Positions 54,901 through 64,000 of a stretch of DNA of 64,000 nt are shown piece after piece. This stretch comes from Alnus glutinosa (Eukaryota > Streptophyta > Magnoliopsida > Fagales > Betulaceae): the NCBI RefSeq assembly GCF_958979055.1, contig NC_084888.1, positions 627,501-691,500 on the forward strand, written 5' to 3'. Below the pieces are notes generated by a model that was not told the DNA's origin, did not search any database, and saw only the letters and a list, made by a program, of their open reading frames with translations. The position numbers were made by a program, and so were the translations under genes. Each line of letters opens with the position of its first letter. The stretch's first letter is position 1.

Positions 54901-56159
54901 CCTCCATACTATCGTTGAACCTCATGTATTGAAAGCAATATGCCGAGGTTTCTGGGACCGGATGGGACAGGTAAAACTAATTTTGGAGCATGTATTGTCA
55001 AATTTTTCTTGGATTTTTGAATATGAGTTGGTTTTCATTCTTTCCTTTCTCCACAGGACATATTGCGTTTTTTAGAAAATAGTAGAGAGAACAAGTCATA
55101 CAAAGGCTTGCGATTCACAGTTTCTGTAAGTTAAAAGTACATCCATTAAAGTTTTCTCGTAGGAATCGAATTTCTCTGTTATAAGACCTATTTCATCTTA
55201 TTAAATTCTAATTTAGAATTAGCTTGTGAAGATTTAATATCTAACCCTTTCTATGTGAAATTGATAAACTCTATACCAATCTGTCTTTGGGTGATCTGAG
55301 TAAGATTCTGACAGCAGCTAAACTGTTATTAGTTCAAGAATATCTTTTTCCATTTGAATGTTCTTGAGTGCATCCATTTCATGTAAATACATATGTATTT
55401 AGTGTTCCATCCCTAATGTTTTATATCAACCTCTAATCCAGCACAGTTGGGATCTTCAGGTAACACCTTGGAAAGTCTCCTTATGATGGATTAATATGAT
55501 ATGTTGGTGGTGTAAGACCACCTTAAACCAATGGATTGGGTACTAATGTTATATCAACTATTCAAGTTTGCCACTAATATCCAATGTGGGGCTTAATCAT
55601 TTAACCAATCACATTGCCCACAAAGTGAATGTTCCCCAAAACCCTTGCCCCAACTCCCAACCAGTTTCTAGCCACTGTTTCGGACACTACCTTTGTTCAA
55701 TTTAAGCCATTTCTGCCATGGTTGGGTCTAACCACTGTCCACCACTCCACTGGGATTTGCAGCCACATACCACCAAAGCCACCACCCATCACACCTTTCC
55801 TGAGAATCTGAGATTACAGCTAACTTCACCACCCTATTTTGCTTAAAACTGCAAAAGATGTTGATCTGGTCATGAGTTTGGGAGTATATACTCAACTGAA
55901 TTGACATCCTGCCATAAGTTTCTGAGCCCTTTTATTTTGTCCTTGTGTGTTGAATACATCTTTCATCCACCTGGTATTTAATTCCTAATCATCACTGTTG
56001 TTGAATACACAGATTTTGGATGATGTATTTGCATTGGAGATGCAGAAATTGCTTGGAAATGCGCTACAAGAGAAAGATTTGGAGCCGCCGCCAAATATTA
56101 GGGAAGTGCACTCCTTGCTCTACAACAATGCCTCTAATAATAAGGACTGCTACTGTTAA
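45944..56159 (+). CDS. Conserved uncharacterised plant protein, At5g65440/At4g24610 type (22 coding exons, 1158 aa)
   Basis: Function unknown. Exons: 45944-45991, 46111-46599, 47377-47582, 47657-47722, 47823-47960, 48340-48464, 48572-48778, 49825-49912, 50000-50105, 50193-50306, 50908-51071, 51188-51314, 52049-52273, 52357-52547, 52904-53071, 53163-53268, 53445-53582, 53788-53946, 54035-54235, 54776-54970, 55057-55125, 56013-56159. Junctions keep frame over 3477 bp. Residues 1-250 are Ser-rich and probably disordered. A Cys-rich patch (SYDACCRLCLRSWARDLCME) follows. The rest is a long, mainly helical region with DAVRMQPGSGETHV, VQDSKGQYKGRVLAQVASIA, HGQWKWLVTEFASVYGVSDA, IATADFQRDLACWNTN, PVKGGVDAKELF, DMYDRLKEMMDEYEV and RMQPLRDML. 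These match what I remember of the Arabidopsis pair. Length agrees. No signal peptide is seen. Confidence 0.9.
47033..47320. mobile_element. hAT-like MITE, about 288 bp, in intron 2 of the large gene
   Basis: The left end GGTCCGTTTGGGTTTGCGAT and the reverse complement of the right end (GGGGTGAGTTTGGGATTGCG) are related. The arms continue with ttttaaaaacgcag opposite ctgcgttttaaaa and again aaaaacgcagtttcc. The GTTTGGG-type terminus is typical of hAT-derived MITEs. The 8-bp target duplication was not resolved. Confidence 0.65.
51374..51428. repeat. Short palindrome followed by poly-T/poly-G run
   Basis: The palindrome tctctccatttcaaatggag-aga (about 51375-51396) is followed by T17 and G14 in intron 12 of the large gene. 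The homopolymers make the exact base count unreliable. Confidence 0.7.
51599..51844 (+). mobile_element. Second TRIM retroelement, 246 bp, in intron 12 of the large gene
   Basis: The left repeat (51599-51666, starting TGTTAGGATATTAATAAA) and right repeat (51768-51844, starting TATTAGAATATTAATTAA) share the caatttcc/accatttt...taagtttt...gtgatttaac series with the 8952 element. The internal part has TAACATTAGAGC (51667-51678), a primer site changed only by transitions, and tattcggcctcacttgttga, also found in the first element. An exact 5-bp duplication ATTTA flanks it (51594-51598 and 51845-51849). It is older than the first copy. Confidence 0.8.
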
Positions 56160-58643
56160 CTATTTATCTTTCTATAAATACAAAATCGATGAGGGTGCTC
56201 AGTTTTGATTTTATACAGTGGAGAATAGATGAAAAGCAGAATCATAGAAGACAACATAGTTAGAGAAGTCTGCACAACGGACTCTCCGGACAAGTTTTGG
56301 CAATTTTGAATTAGTTCTCTCATTTTTTTTACAGGTTAACCACCATGGCCTCTATGGTGAATTATTCTTTTCCTTTTGGAACATGTAAAAATTTTGGGAA
56401 CTTGGTAGAGTGTCATAGAGTTTTTGTTTGATGAAATATTGTAAGAGTTTAGAATCGCATGCTTTATCTAATGCAGATGTTAGTTTAATAGTCTGGATCG
56501 GAGAAAAACTTTGTCCAATTTAAAATGCCCATACAAAACAAAAGCATATTCCACTTGAAAAGATTACTCCGAATGAAATGCCCCACTGTAAAATGCAAAC
56601 CCATTTGATGAATCCCAAGAAATGTTGCAGAAAATAACAGCAATGAAGATATAGATAGATGCATGGTTGGAGGACTAAGTTGATCCGTATCGAGTGAATG
56701 CACATATTCGCTGGGGTGGGGTCCCATCCTCCTGCATCGACCACGTGTACGGTTGCAAATTGTGCCTGATTCATTAACCTCATAATCAAATGGCGCAATC
56801 TCCTCCTCCATTCATGGCCGATGGCTCTGCTCAATCGCAAGACAGAAGAAGAAAAGGAATTATGCTCTTTTTTTTTAGGAATTATGCTTGCAATATGGTC
56901 GAGCTTTTGGGCCCCAATACGCCTGAACCGATCCCATCATCCGTGAACCATGCGTCTTCTAGTCAAGTAAACACAAGTTGCATTCAACCAAAACAGGGAC
57001 AAATTGCATTGGCCCCCACACGCAATGCCTTGTTTGTTCCAAACCTACACTATTTCCACATTAATATTCATGTAAATCGTCAACTTGAATGTCTCAAATT
57101 CATTTTGTATTTCTTTTTCTCTCCGCTTTCCATATTTTTTTTACGAAACTGAACATAATTCACCGCTGTTATGGTAGTTAATTTATTCCAATCAAGTATT
57201 TTGTTCCTTCTCTGACTAGAAAAGGAAAAACAGAGTATGGTCCCTTCTCCATACTTTATAGGTTGAGTGGTTGACCTGTAACCCTGAACCCCGCGACGCT
57301 AGATTGTTTTATAAAGCTCTTTCTAAGATTTCTTTTCTTTTCTTTTCTTTTTTTCTTATTTTAATTTGAAAATATGTGCTTTTTATTTTTGCGGAGTAGA
57401 GAAAATATAGAAGGTAATTTTTTTTTTAATAAAAAAAATAGTGGTTGTGTGACCATATTTTATTATTTTACTATAACCTCATATCTAGTCGGAATGGCTG
57501 TGCGACCATTCATGACTTATTCCTTTCTCCCAGTTGAGGGTAGCCACCCAACCATCATTTTTTTTTCTTTTTTCTTTTTTTTTTTTTAAATTTTTGACTG
57601 TTCTTTTAATAATAAGTTAGCTCCTATACTTGCAAAAATTAAGCACGTGATTTGTTAAAATATTGCTATAATAAGGTGTGAAAAGTTTTTTTTAAAAAAA
57701 ATATTTTGTATTATGAGTTGTTTATTAATAATTTTGAAAAAAGAAATGTTTGTTTTAAACAAGTTTTTTTTTTTTAATATGTTTTAAACAAGTTTTTAAC
57801 CATATATATATATATATATAAAGTTCTTTTCGTAACACTTTTTAAGACAATTTTAAAAAAAAAAAATTAGAAAGAAAAAAAAAATAAAAAGCAGTAATAA
57901 ACAAAATACTCACAAATTATTGTTACTTTTATGTCACATCATGACATCACAATCACAATGTAAAAAACAAAAAAGCACTCTAAAAAGTTTTACAAGCCCT
58001 AATTTTAAAGTTTTTTTTTTGTCAAATTAAGCACACTTTGATCAAACGTAGCCATCAAAGTGTGGATTCGATTCAGATATTATATATATATATATATATA
58101 ATGGTGAATTAGTAGCTGTATTCTTGCAGAATAGGTACCTCATTAATTGTTAACAATTAATTATGATCTCCACCTGTTATTTTCTGGTAGACCGTACCAT
58201 CACCCACGACGACGCTGAAAAGTGAAAACTTCAAACCACGACCGTCAAATAATAAAATAAAACTAACATATAAATCATTCTTCCCACTATATTGGACCTT
58301 CACGCAATTTTGCCTTTGTTTTTTTCTCTCATTTTTCTAACCAATCACACAAACACATTACACACAATCCATCACTTAAACCATAATCAAATTGAACTCC
58401 TCATCCTCTTAAAATAAGCAAGAAGGAAAACCTTCCGTAAGAATATACAATTGCATTTAATTACAATTTACAACAACAATTTCCACATGCTAATTTTTTT
58501 TTGCCAAGCTCCCAATCTCAAGGAACATAAAATTTAAATACAACAAATGTTTAGGGTCTACATATTTTACTATAAATTTTTTTTTTATATATAAATTAAT
58601 GTGATAATTCATAATTAATAAAATAATTAACAATAAAATAATG
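56160..58643. other. Spacer after the large gene, no gene seen
   Basis: The first 300 bp should hold the 3' UTR of the large gene. The block at 56650-57010 is GC-richer and carries overlapping frames on both strands without recognisable motifs. The rest is AT-rich with poly-T runs and (TA)n tracts at 57802-57821 and 58079-58101. Near 57640-58060 repeated phrases (aagttttttttaaaaaaaat, taagcacactttgatcaaac) suggest a decayed hAT-like element. Confidence 0.4.
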
Positions 58644-58780
58644 CAATAAATCACACTTTTATTCTAACATTATCTCATCCAACTGATGTGATATTATCAA
58701 TTATGCTAATTCAATAAATGATTGACACTACCACATTAACAAAATGAGATAATAATATGAAATAAAAGTGTAATTTATAG
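58644..58780. mobile_element. Probable small MITE
   Basis: The left arm caataaatcacacttttatt-ctaacattatctcat and the reverse complement of the right arm (ctataaattacacttttatt-tcatattattatctcat) pair over about 40 bp, with gatgtgatattatcaatt and attgacactaccacat continuing the pairing inward. No clean target duplication was identified. Confidence 0.6.
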
Positions 58781-58855
58781 TACGGATGAAATTTTGAGCT
58801 CATAATATTAGTCATGAGTTGAAAAAGGGAATTGAACTTTATAAGATCTAATTTG

Positions 58856-58933
58856 TCGTTGTAACTCAATAGCTAAATAGTAGAGCGGTCGATTGTTAGT
58901 TGACTTGTGGTAAGTTCAAATTTTACTAGGGAA
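58856..58933 (+). pseudogene. Decayed plastid trnN-GUU (tRNA-Asn) in nuclear DNA
   Basis: The stretch tagagcggtcgattgttagt-tgacttgtggtaagttcaaa-ttttactaggga aligns along its length with plastid tRNA-Asn. The D-arm end, the anticodon arm with GTT kept, and the T-arm GTTCAAAT are recognisable. Most differences are G-to-A or C-to-T, as expected after methylation decay of organelle DNA in the nucleus. There is a small insertion in the D-loop (agctaaatagtagag). It would not fold as a good tRNA. The following sequence to about 59160 may be the adjoining plastid spacer, which I could not verify. Confidence 0.7.
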
Positions 58934-59360
58934 ATTCGATTCATTCCAAAGATGAAAAGATTCAGAATGAAAATATTCGCTCTAACCGTTAAGAGTAGGT
59001 AATCCGTTCGTGTCTTTGTTTCCATTCCACTCTATCTCATCGCATCACATCACATTCTATTATGCTATATTTGAGAATCAATGCTCAGTACGGAGGTATT
59101 GAGTCTATTGACCGGTATAGGTATAGAATAATTCTTTGTTCTTTGTTCCGCAGATTAGGGTTTTTTTCAAGTAATTAAATTGGCAAATTAACTTATTTCT
59201 TAGTCGTTCCATCAATTATAATATGCAACCAGTTTATGAGAAAAATTATAAATTATATTCTTTGTAATACCCTTAACAATCCTCAATTAAATAATCATAA
59301 TACGAAATTAACTTTATTCTAAATTCTTCGTCGTCATCATCATGGGTCATCAACATCACT
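58934..59360. other. Possible continuation of plastid insertion, then 3' flank of carrier gene
   Basis: This part is less AT-rich than its surroundings up to about 59160 (gctctaaccgttaagagtag, gcgcatcacatcacattct-like text, attgagtctattgaccggta). It probably belongs to the same plastid-derived insertion as the tRNA relic. The remainder should include the 3' UTR of the carrier gene ending at 59361. Confidence 0.4.
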
Positions 59361-60341
59361 TTAGAAATCCTTGAGCAACTTGCGAACCTGCTCGAGGGTA
59401 ACAAAAAGCACGACAGTGAAAGGCCCCTGTCTCGAAATGGTCGGCACGAAGCCCTTGTAGAGCGCCAAGGGCCCCTCGGCTCGCACAGTCTTCAGCGCGC
59501 AGTCTAGAGCCCCAGCATAGGGTGGCTCGGCCCCAGGCTCTACCTTCATGTTCATCACTCGGGTCTTGATCACGTCCACCGGGTTCGACGCAACGGCCGC
59601 CACGAACCCCGCCGCGAAACTCGCCGTCACGTGGGTCCCCAGCCCGTCCTTCATCACGCGCTTCTCGAGAATCATCTCCTTGATCTGGTCGTACGACGCG
59701 AGCTGCGAGGCCGTGACCAGCATGGCCCGGTTAATAGTCAGCGACGACCCGCGCCACAGGCTGGTGATCCCTTCCTGGCGAGCCATGCGGCCAATGGCGT
59801 CCACCACGCTCTTGTAGTTTCGACGCTGAGCAGGGGGGAGCCGCCCGTCGGCTTGCATGCGGACCATGGCCACGTCGGCGGGGTTCCCCACGGCGGCGCC
59901 GACCGCGCCGGCTACGAGCCCAGCCGCTATCTTGCGCACGAGCGGCAGGCTGCCGGAGTTCGGATCTGTCCACTTGTTCTTGAGGATGTCGTAGAGACCC
60001 ATTCGGGTGGTGGAGTACAGAGTCTGGCGGAGGACGGTGGCGGAGATGCCGGAGAACAACGCGGCCACGCCTTCTTGCTGGACCAGACGGACGCCGACGG
60101 CGAGTAGTCCTGCACGCACCGCCTGAGGCTGTTGGAGTGGCACGTGGATGGACCCCGGAGCGGAGAGTGAGGTGGCGTGGAAGGCGAGAGCCGGGCGTAG
60201 AGTTTGGACTGCCGGTTTGGGGATCGGGGCCTGGTTTTCACCCTGGAGCTGCATTCGGACCTTGAGTAGGTCAAGTGGGTGGGTAGCACACCCTGCGACA
60301 ATTGAAGCTATGCCTCCTTCAACAAAACCTTTCAAACCCAT
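59361..60341 (-). CDS. Mitochondrial dicarboxylate carrier, DIC/PUMP5 type (intronless, 326 aa)
   Basis: Inner-membrane transporter exchanging dicarboxylates (malate, oxaloacetate, succinate) for phosphate or sulfate. It is a single exon of 327 codons. The upstream in-frame ATG at 60386 is rejected because it would add only a poly-Lys leader from a poly-A run; MGLKGFVEGGIASIVAGC is the family start. The three carrier repeats show HPLDLLKVRMQ (21-31), NPADVAMVRMQ (153-163) and NPVDVIKTRVM (253-263). The middle one lacks the usual Lys/Arg (Met159), as remembered for the Arabidopsis DICs. The first matrix loop (about 35-85) carries the long Pro/Ala/Gln insertion typical of plant DICs. Third-codon GC is very high compared with the other genes here. 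Confidence 0.96.
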   Translation of the reverse strand: MGLKGFVEGGIASIVAGCATHPLDLLKVRMQLQGENQAPIPKPAVQTLRPALAFHATSLSAPGSIHVPLQQPQAVRAGLLAVGVRLVQQEGVAALFSGISATVLRQTLYSTTRMGLYDILKNKWTDPNSGSLPLVRKIAAGLVAGAVGAAVGNPADVAMVRMQADGRLPPAQRRNYKSVVDAIGRMARQEGITSLWRGSSLTINRAMLVTASQLASYDQIKEMILEKRVMKDGLGTHVTASFAAGFVAAVASNPVDVIKTRVMNMKVEPGAEPPYAGALDCALKTVRAEGPLALYKGFVPTISRQGPFTVVLFVTLEQVRKLLKDF

Positions 60342-60694
60342 CTTGAATTTAAAATTTTTTTTTTTTTTTTTTCCCTCAGGAAACAAACAAAATGAACTTG
60401 TTATAATAATCTGAAAGAATGAAATCTGGGTTTAGCTTTTGAGAGAGGTTTTAATCCTGGAATAGTGAAGAAGCTGGGTAATTAGATGGAAAAGCTTTCA
60501 AAGAAAATTACAGGACCAGTTGGAGCTGGGGTTCATCTCACTGGAGACCAGGAGATGGGAATGGAGGCCGAAGGCTACGGAGGAGTAATGAGGAACGCTG
60601 GGCCTTTGAGACATATGCCGTCAGAGAGAATGGGTTTTTGTGAGAGAAAAGAAACAATGGCCAATGGTTTGAGGCAAAGACGGAGGGCAAAGGG

Positions 60695-60702
60695 AATTTA
60701 TA
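60695..60702 (-). promoter_or_regulatory. Probable TATA box of the carrier gene
   Basis: The minus strand reads CTATAAATTCCC, a good plant TATA box, about 355 bp upstream of the carrier start codon. This implies a leader of roughly 320 bp, ending in an A18-20 run just before the ATG. Confidence 0.5.
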
Positions 60703-61118
60703 GGAGGAATGTGCTGGACCTGGCTGTGAAAGGAAAGGAAAGTTAGTGGAAATTGGGTTCTTACGCGAACTCCATGGCAAAACTCTCCTAACTTACGCGC
60801 TTCTACTCGTGGGTCCCTTTTCTATTTTTATTTTTTTATTATTCGAATGATTTCCCCAAACGTCTCAAATCTCCACCATGGCACCATCCTTTCTGGAGAG
60901 TAGAGTTTTTGGGGCTTGACTTTGAAGTCGCCAAAGCCGGCTTCGGCTTGCCACGAGCTACTAGTCCAACTCATTTTTGCACTTTCATGACCATGGAAAA
61001 TAAATGAAAAAAAAAGCCTTCTCCTCTTTCTTTATTTTTATTTACAGAGGAGGAGGCAAAAGGGAGAATTACCAAAAAAAAAAAGAAAAAAAAAAAAAAA
61101 AAAAAAAGTAAGGCAATA
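60703..61118. other. Carrier promoter side, no other gene seen
   Basis: Spacer with a long poly-A run at about 61074-61107. No coding sequence was recognised. Confidence 0.4.
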
Positions 61119-61293
61119 CAACAAGTAATTTTAAATATCATATAAATGTATATATAGTGTCTATCAAATAATAAGGTGACTTTTAAAATTACCATTTAAT
61201 CAAATTCATCATTTGATCAATCACATGTTCAATAATAATTTTAAAAATTACCTTATTATTTAATGAACATTTATATGACATGTATAATTACTC
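61119..61293. mobile_element. MITE, about 175 bp
   Basis: The left arm (agtaattttaaatatcatat-aaatg, then caaataataaggtgactttt) is mirrored on the right arm (gtcatataaatgttc and taataaggtaatttttaaaa in reverse complement). The 6-bp string GCAATA flanks both sides (61113-61118 and 61294-61299), though its length fits no family cleanly. Confidence 0.65.
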
Positions 61294-62283
61294 GCAATAT
61301 AACAAACACCCCAATATAATAAAACAGAATTTGATTTTGTAATCCCACACAAAGAACTGTCTTTACTTCTATTTATAATCTATACAATAAATATATGTCA
61401 AGCTGAATTACAAAAGCTGAGAGCCCCTGTCTTTACTCTTTAGATGAGGGTATCACAAATATTTGAAGAGAAATGCTAAAAAACATCCCTTCATGCCCCC
61501 TTTTTCATTAAACAAATTGATTTTAATGAAAAGGGAGGATGAGAGGGGGATGAGGGGTGCATGTGTAGCACCCCTCATATTTGAATTACAACTTAACCAT
61601 TTGAATCTTAAAATATTGTTATCTTCTGCAACGTTGAACTTGCCCTCCTCCCCGGTCAGCAGAGACGAAAGGATAACAAGTGTAAAATCTGGATGAGCAA
61701 ATACCATATGGGCATGAGAGACAGAGCTCTCTGGAAAACTCTCCAAGTAAGAAGGGAGGGGTTTTTCTTGATAGGGAAAAAAATATTATAGTGTACTTCG
61801 ATCATCCATCTTTTTGTTGACAAACTATTAAGACTATATTAGATCATCCATCCTCTCTATCTTGTAATTGACTATTGAAATTTAATTTTTCTTTAGTCAT
61901 AAATGAAATAGCGACTTTAACATCTTGATTATTCAGTTACGTCTTCCACATAATTTGGGACAGAATTTTATGAACCCAAAGAAAGGCAACAATTATTTAA
62001 TTACCAATTTTTTTTGCTTCCAATATTTCATTTCATAAAACATTTATATGGATAGATTTATTAATCATCAAAGGGAATTAAAAATATATATGTAGGGCCT
62101 ATGAATTATCTACCTCAGAGAGGGTTCATTCTCTCGTCCACCAGAGCAGTTCACATAACAAGTGATCATAGAGGGGTGCCAGGCTATGACCTCTCTAGAA
62201 AACCCTAGAAAGTTATAATGCACGTATATAAGGCCAAATATAAGACACGAGGTATGCATTCTACATGATTATACCACTAAGCA
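61294..62283. other. Intergenic DNA, no gene seen
   Basis: AT-rich spacer. The opposing frames at 61453-61746 and 61463-61696 overlap each other and carry no motif. Confidence 0.4.
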
Positions 62284-62556
62284 AGGTTTGTTTGTTACGC
62301 TAAGGGACAATACAATAGTGCTGGTCACTATTTATTTTTTTTATTATTATTATTTTTACATTTTTTTTAATAACAATCAATATCAATAATTTTTTATTAT
62401 TATCCAAATAAAAAAATTCATTACAATACAATTTTTTTTTTCATTTTTTTATACAAATTCTTTTTATTTTATATCACATCATCACTTTTTACTAATTCCA
62501 AAACTAACAACTCACTACTTTGTTTTGTTTTGTTCTGTTCTTTGCCAAACAAGCCT
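62284..62556. mobile_element. hAT-like MITE, about 273 bp
   Basis: It begins AGGTTTGTTTGTTAC and ends GCCAAACAAGCCT, inverted ends of the GTTTG type. The interior (ttttattattatccaaataa, tttatatcacatcatcactt) closely resembles the 10671-10923 element, so both are copies of one family. A clean target duplication was not found. Confidence 0.6.
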
Positions 62557-62756
62557 ACTATCTTTTAGGCTTCCATTGATTTGGGTGTCGGACTCCCTCC
62601 GGTCTTCCGGAGTCGATGGGCTTCTTACGACTTCTACCATATTTTCATATTTTTGCAGATGGAGCTCCTTCCTAAAAGACGGCCTAAGATCATTGTTGGT
62701 TCTGTGCACAATGATCTTCTAATAGACTTGCACTTCTCATAAGTTTATAGTATATA

Positions 62757-63231
62757 TATTTTAGGAAAAACTCCACTTAACATCCTGAATTGCAATCACT
62801 TTTGTAATTCCCTATCTAAAACTTAAAAAACTCAATTTAATGTATTTATCTTTCACTTTTTTTCCTTTTTTTTTTTCTTCTTAATTTGCACAAGTCCGTT
62901 AAGATTTTTCGTTAAATACTATCAAAATACTTTTTTTTTATTAAAACAAAAAAAAAAAAAAAGAATCAAAGATTTAAGTGTGAACATTTTTGTAAATTTC
63001 GTTAAATCTTGACCAATGCTTAAATTCTTACGATTTGTTTTCCTAAAATAAGAAAGGTCATTTGGTAATTCTGACACAACCCTTTTAAGAAATAACGAAA
63101 AATTCTAACGAATTTATGAAATTAAAAAAAAATTGAAAAATTAATACATTAAATTAAGAGTTTTTAAAGGTTAAAAATGTAATTATAAATGTAATGAAAA
63201 TCACATGGATTAAATGAAATTTCTCATATTT
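62757..63231. mobile_element. Probable MITE, about 475 bp
   Basis: The left arm (aactccacttaacatcctga, then aaaaaactcaatttaatgta) is mirrored in reverse complement on the right (aaatttcatttaatccatgt, then aaaaactcttaatttaatgt). The arms are about 100 bp. The interior is low-complexity. The insertion boundaries are approximate. Confidence 0.6.
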
Positions 63232-63613
63232 TCAAAATCAAGAATATTCAAAGTCCCAAATTTCCAGGGAGGGGAAGGGGGGAGAAAAAGGTTGATCAGA
63301 CGTACAAGGAAATGGTGTCATTTCAAAGACTTTATAGGACGTTAATTGCTCTTTTTCAAAATGTCAATAATCTTTTCTTTTCCACGGATTCACACAGTGA
63401 AAACACAGCCACTCCAACTTCAAGGTGGCATCCAATATTACCTCCTCTTTCCATAAAGTCGATAGATATTTTCATTACATTGAAAAGATAGGACAATAAT
63501 ATTACCATTATTGGGGCAAGGAAGATGCAGGACAGACCACGTGATCGGTCATCTCCTGGTACTGAGGTCACTTAATCCCCAACTTTCTTTGTTCTCTACT
63601 TTTAAATTTGAAA
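63232..63613. other. Intergenic DNA, no gene seen
   Basis: Short spacer between two MITEs. The minus-strand 71-codon frame at 63356-63571 has no recognisable motif. Confidence 0.4.
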
Positions 63614-64000
63614 GGATCCCACTTTCCTGTGGTAGTTTTAGTTTTGAAACTATTGCAGTATTGTTTTTCACTTAAAAAAAATTATAAATTTTTTAATGAA
63701 TTTAAAAATTATAAAAATAATAATAATTAAAAATCAAAAATATTAAAACAAAAAAATAACTTAAAAGGTGGCCGGTGTTGCCCAATGGGGCGGCCGGCCA
63801 CCCCATTATTGGCCAAGGGGGTGGCTGGACCACCCCCTTGGCCGATCTAGGATGGACGAACCACCCCAAAAGGCCAAAAAACAAAACAACAAAAAAAAAA
63901 GTTAAGGGGATCATCCGTATGGGGTGGTCAAAACCACTCCCAGGCCCTTGGGGTAGTCTGGCCACCCCTAAAAGGCCTAGAAACCAAAACAAAAAAAAAA
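63614..64000. mobile_element. Second copy of the 24227-type MITE, truncated by window end
   Basis: It begins GGATCCCACTTTCC and continues with ggtagttttagttttgaaac, attataaaaataataataat, taaaaatcaaaaatattaaa and the GC-rich core aggtggccggtgttgcccaa. All of these match the left half of the 24227-24791 element in order. The right arm lies beyond the window. Confidence 0.75.

Noticed and set aside
58856..58933. Functional nuclear tRNA-Asn gene
   Set aside because: Stem mismatches and a D-loop insertion would prevent a normal cloverleaf; decay of a plastid copy explains it better.
59631..60107. 158-codon plus-strand frame over the carrier gene
   Set aside because: It is antisense to a clear mitochondrial carrier. 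The high GC of the real gene keeps the opposite frame open.
60342..60386. Longer start for the carrier (MFPEGKKKKK...)
   Set aside because: The extra residues come from a poly-A run, and family members start at MGLKGF.
1..64000. CRISPR arrays, bacterial operons, phage or defence systems
   Set aside because: No regular short-repeat/spacer array and no prokaryotic gene layout is present; all genes are spliced plant genes or plant-type single exons.

Overview
This window is nuclear DNA of a flowering plant, most likely a woody rosid eudicot. Coding exons are GC-richer and split by GT-AG introns; the spacers are strongly AT-rich and full of microsatellites and small inverted-repeat transposons (MITEs). 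Every recognisable protein is plant-specific or has its closest remembered relatives in Arabidopsis. The species cannot be fixed from sequence alone.

Layout. (1) 596-1471 (-): small unrecognised two-exon protein gene with a possible E2F site upstream. (2) 1472-6.9 kb: spacer with a dense MITE cluster. (3) 6911-15518 (+): 13-exon gene for plastid ATP-dependent phosphofructokinase of the PFK5 type, with a complete TRIM retroelement in intron 3. (4) 15.5-20.2 kb: spacer with one orphan exon-like ORF. (5) 20215-22314 (-): six-exon D-type cyclin of the CYCD2/CYCD4 clade. (6) 22.3-28 kb: spacer with a 565-bp MITE. (7) 27977-32556 (-): four-exon non-epsilon 14-3-3 gene (GRF6/GRF8, lambda/kappa type). 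(8) 34296-36441 (+): five-exon thylakoid CURT1 protein, D-like. (9) 36.4-45.9 kb: repeat-rich island holding an AAA-ATPase pseudogene inside a diverged inverted-repeat element, a nested MITE with an exact 9-bp target duplication, a decayed copia gag between direct repeats, and a tandem array. (10) 45944-56159 (+): 22-coding-exon gene for a conserved 1158-aa plant protein of the At5g65440/At4g24610 type, with a second TRIM in intron 12. (11) 56.2-59.3 kb: spacer with a decayed plastid tRNA-Asn insertion. (12) 59361-60341 (-): intronless mitochondrial dicarboxylate carrier (DIC/PUMP5 type). (13) 60.3-64 kb: spacer with more MITEs, the last cut by the window edge.

The genes do not form one pathway, but the order is informative. 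From memory of Arabidopsis locus numbers, PFK5, CYCD2;1 and DIC1 are At2g22480/490/500, while CYCD4;1, GRF8 and the uncharacterised gene are At5g65420/430/440 (CYCD4;2 and GRF6 are At5g10440/450). This window therefore seems to keep, in one stretch, a gene order that Arabidopsis has split among duplicated blocks.

No new defence or mobile system with its own enzymes was found. The most noteworthy items are the preserved ancestral block, the Phe-for-Leu change in the cyclin's retinoblastoma-binding motif, two TRIM elements with exact target duplications, the gene-fragment-carrying element near 38-39.6 kb, and the nuclear plastid insertion.
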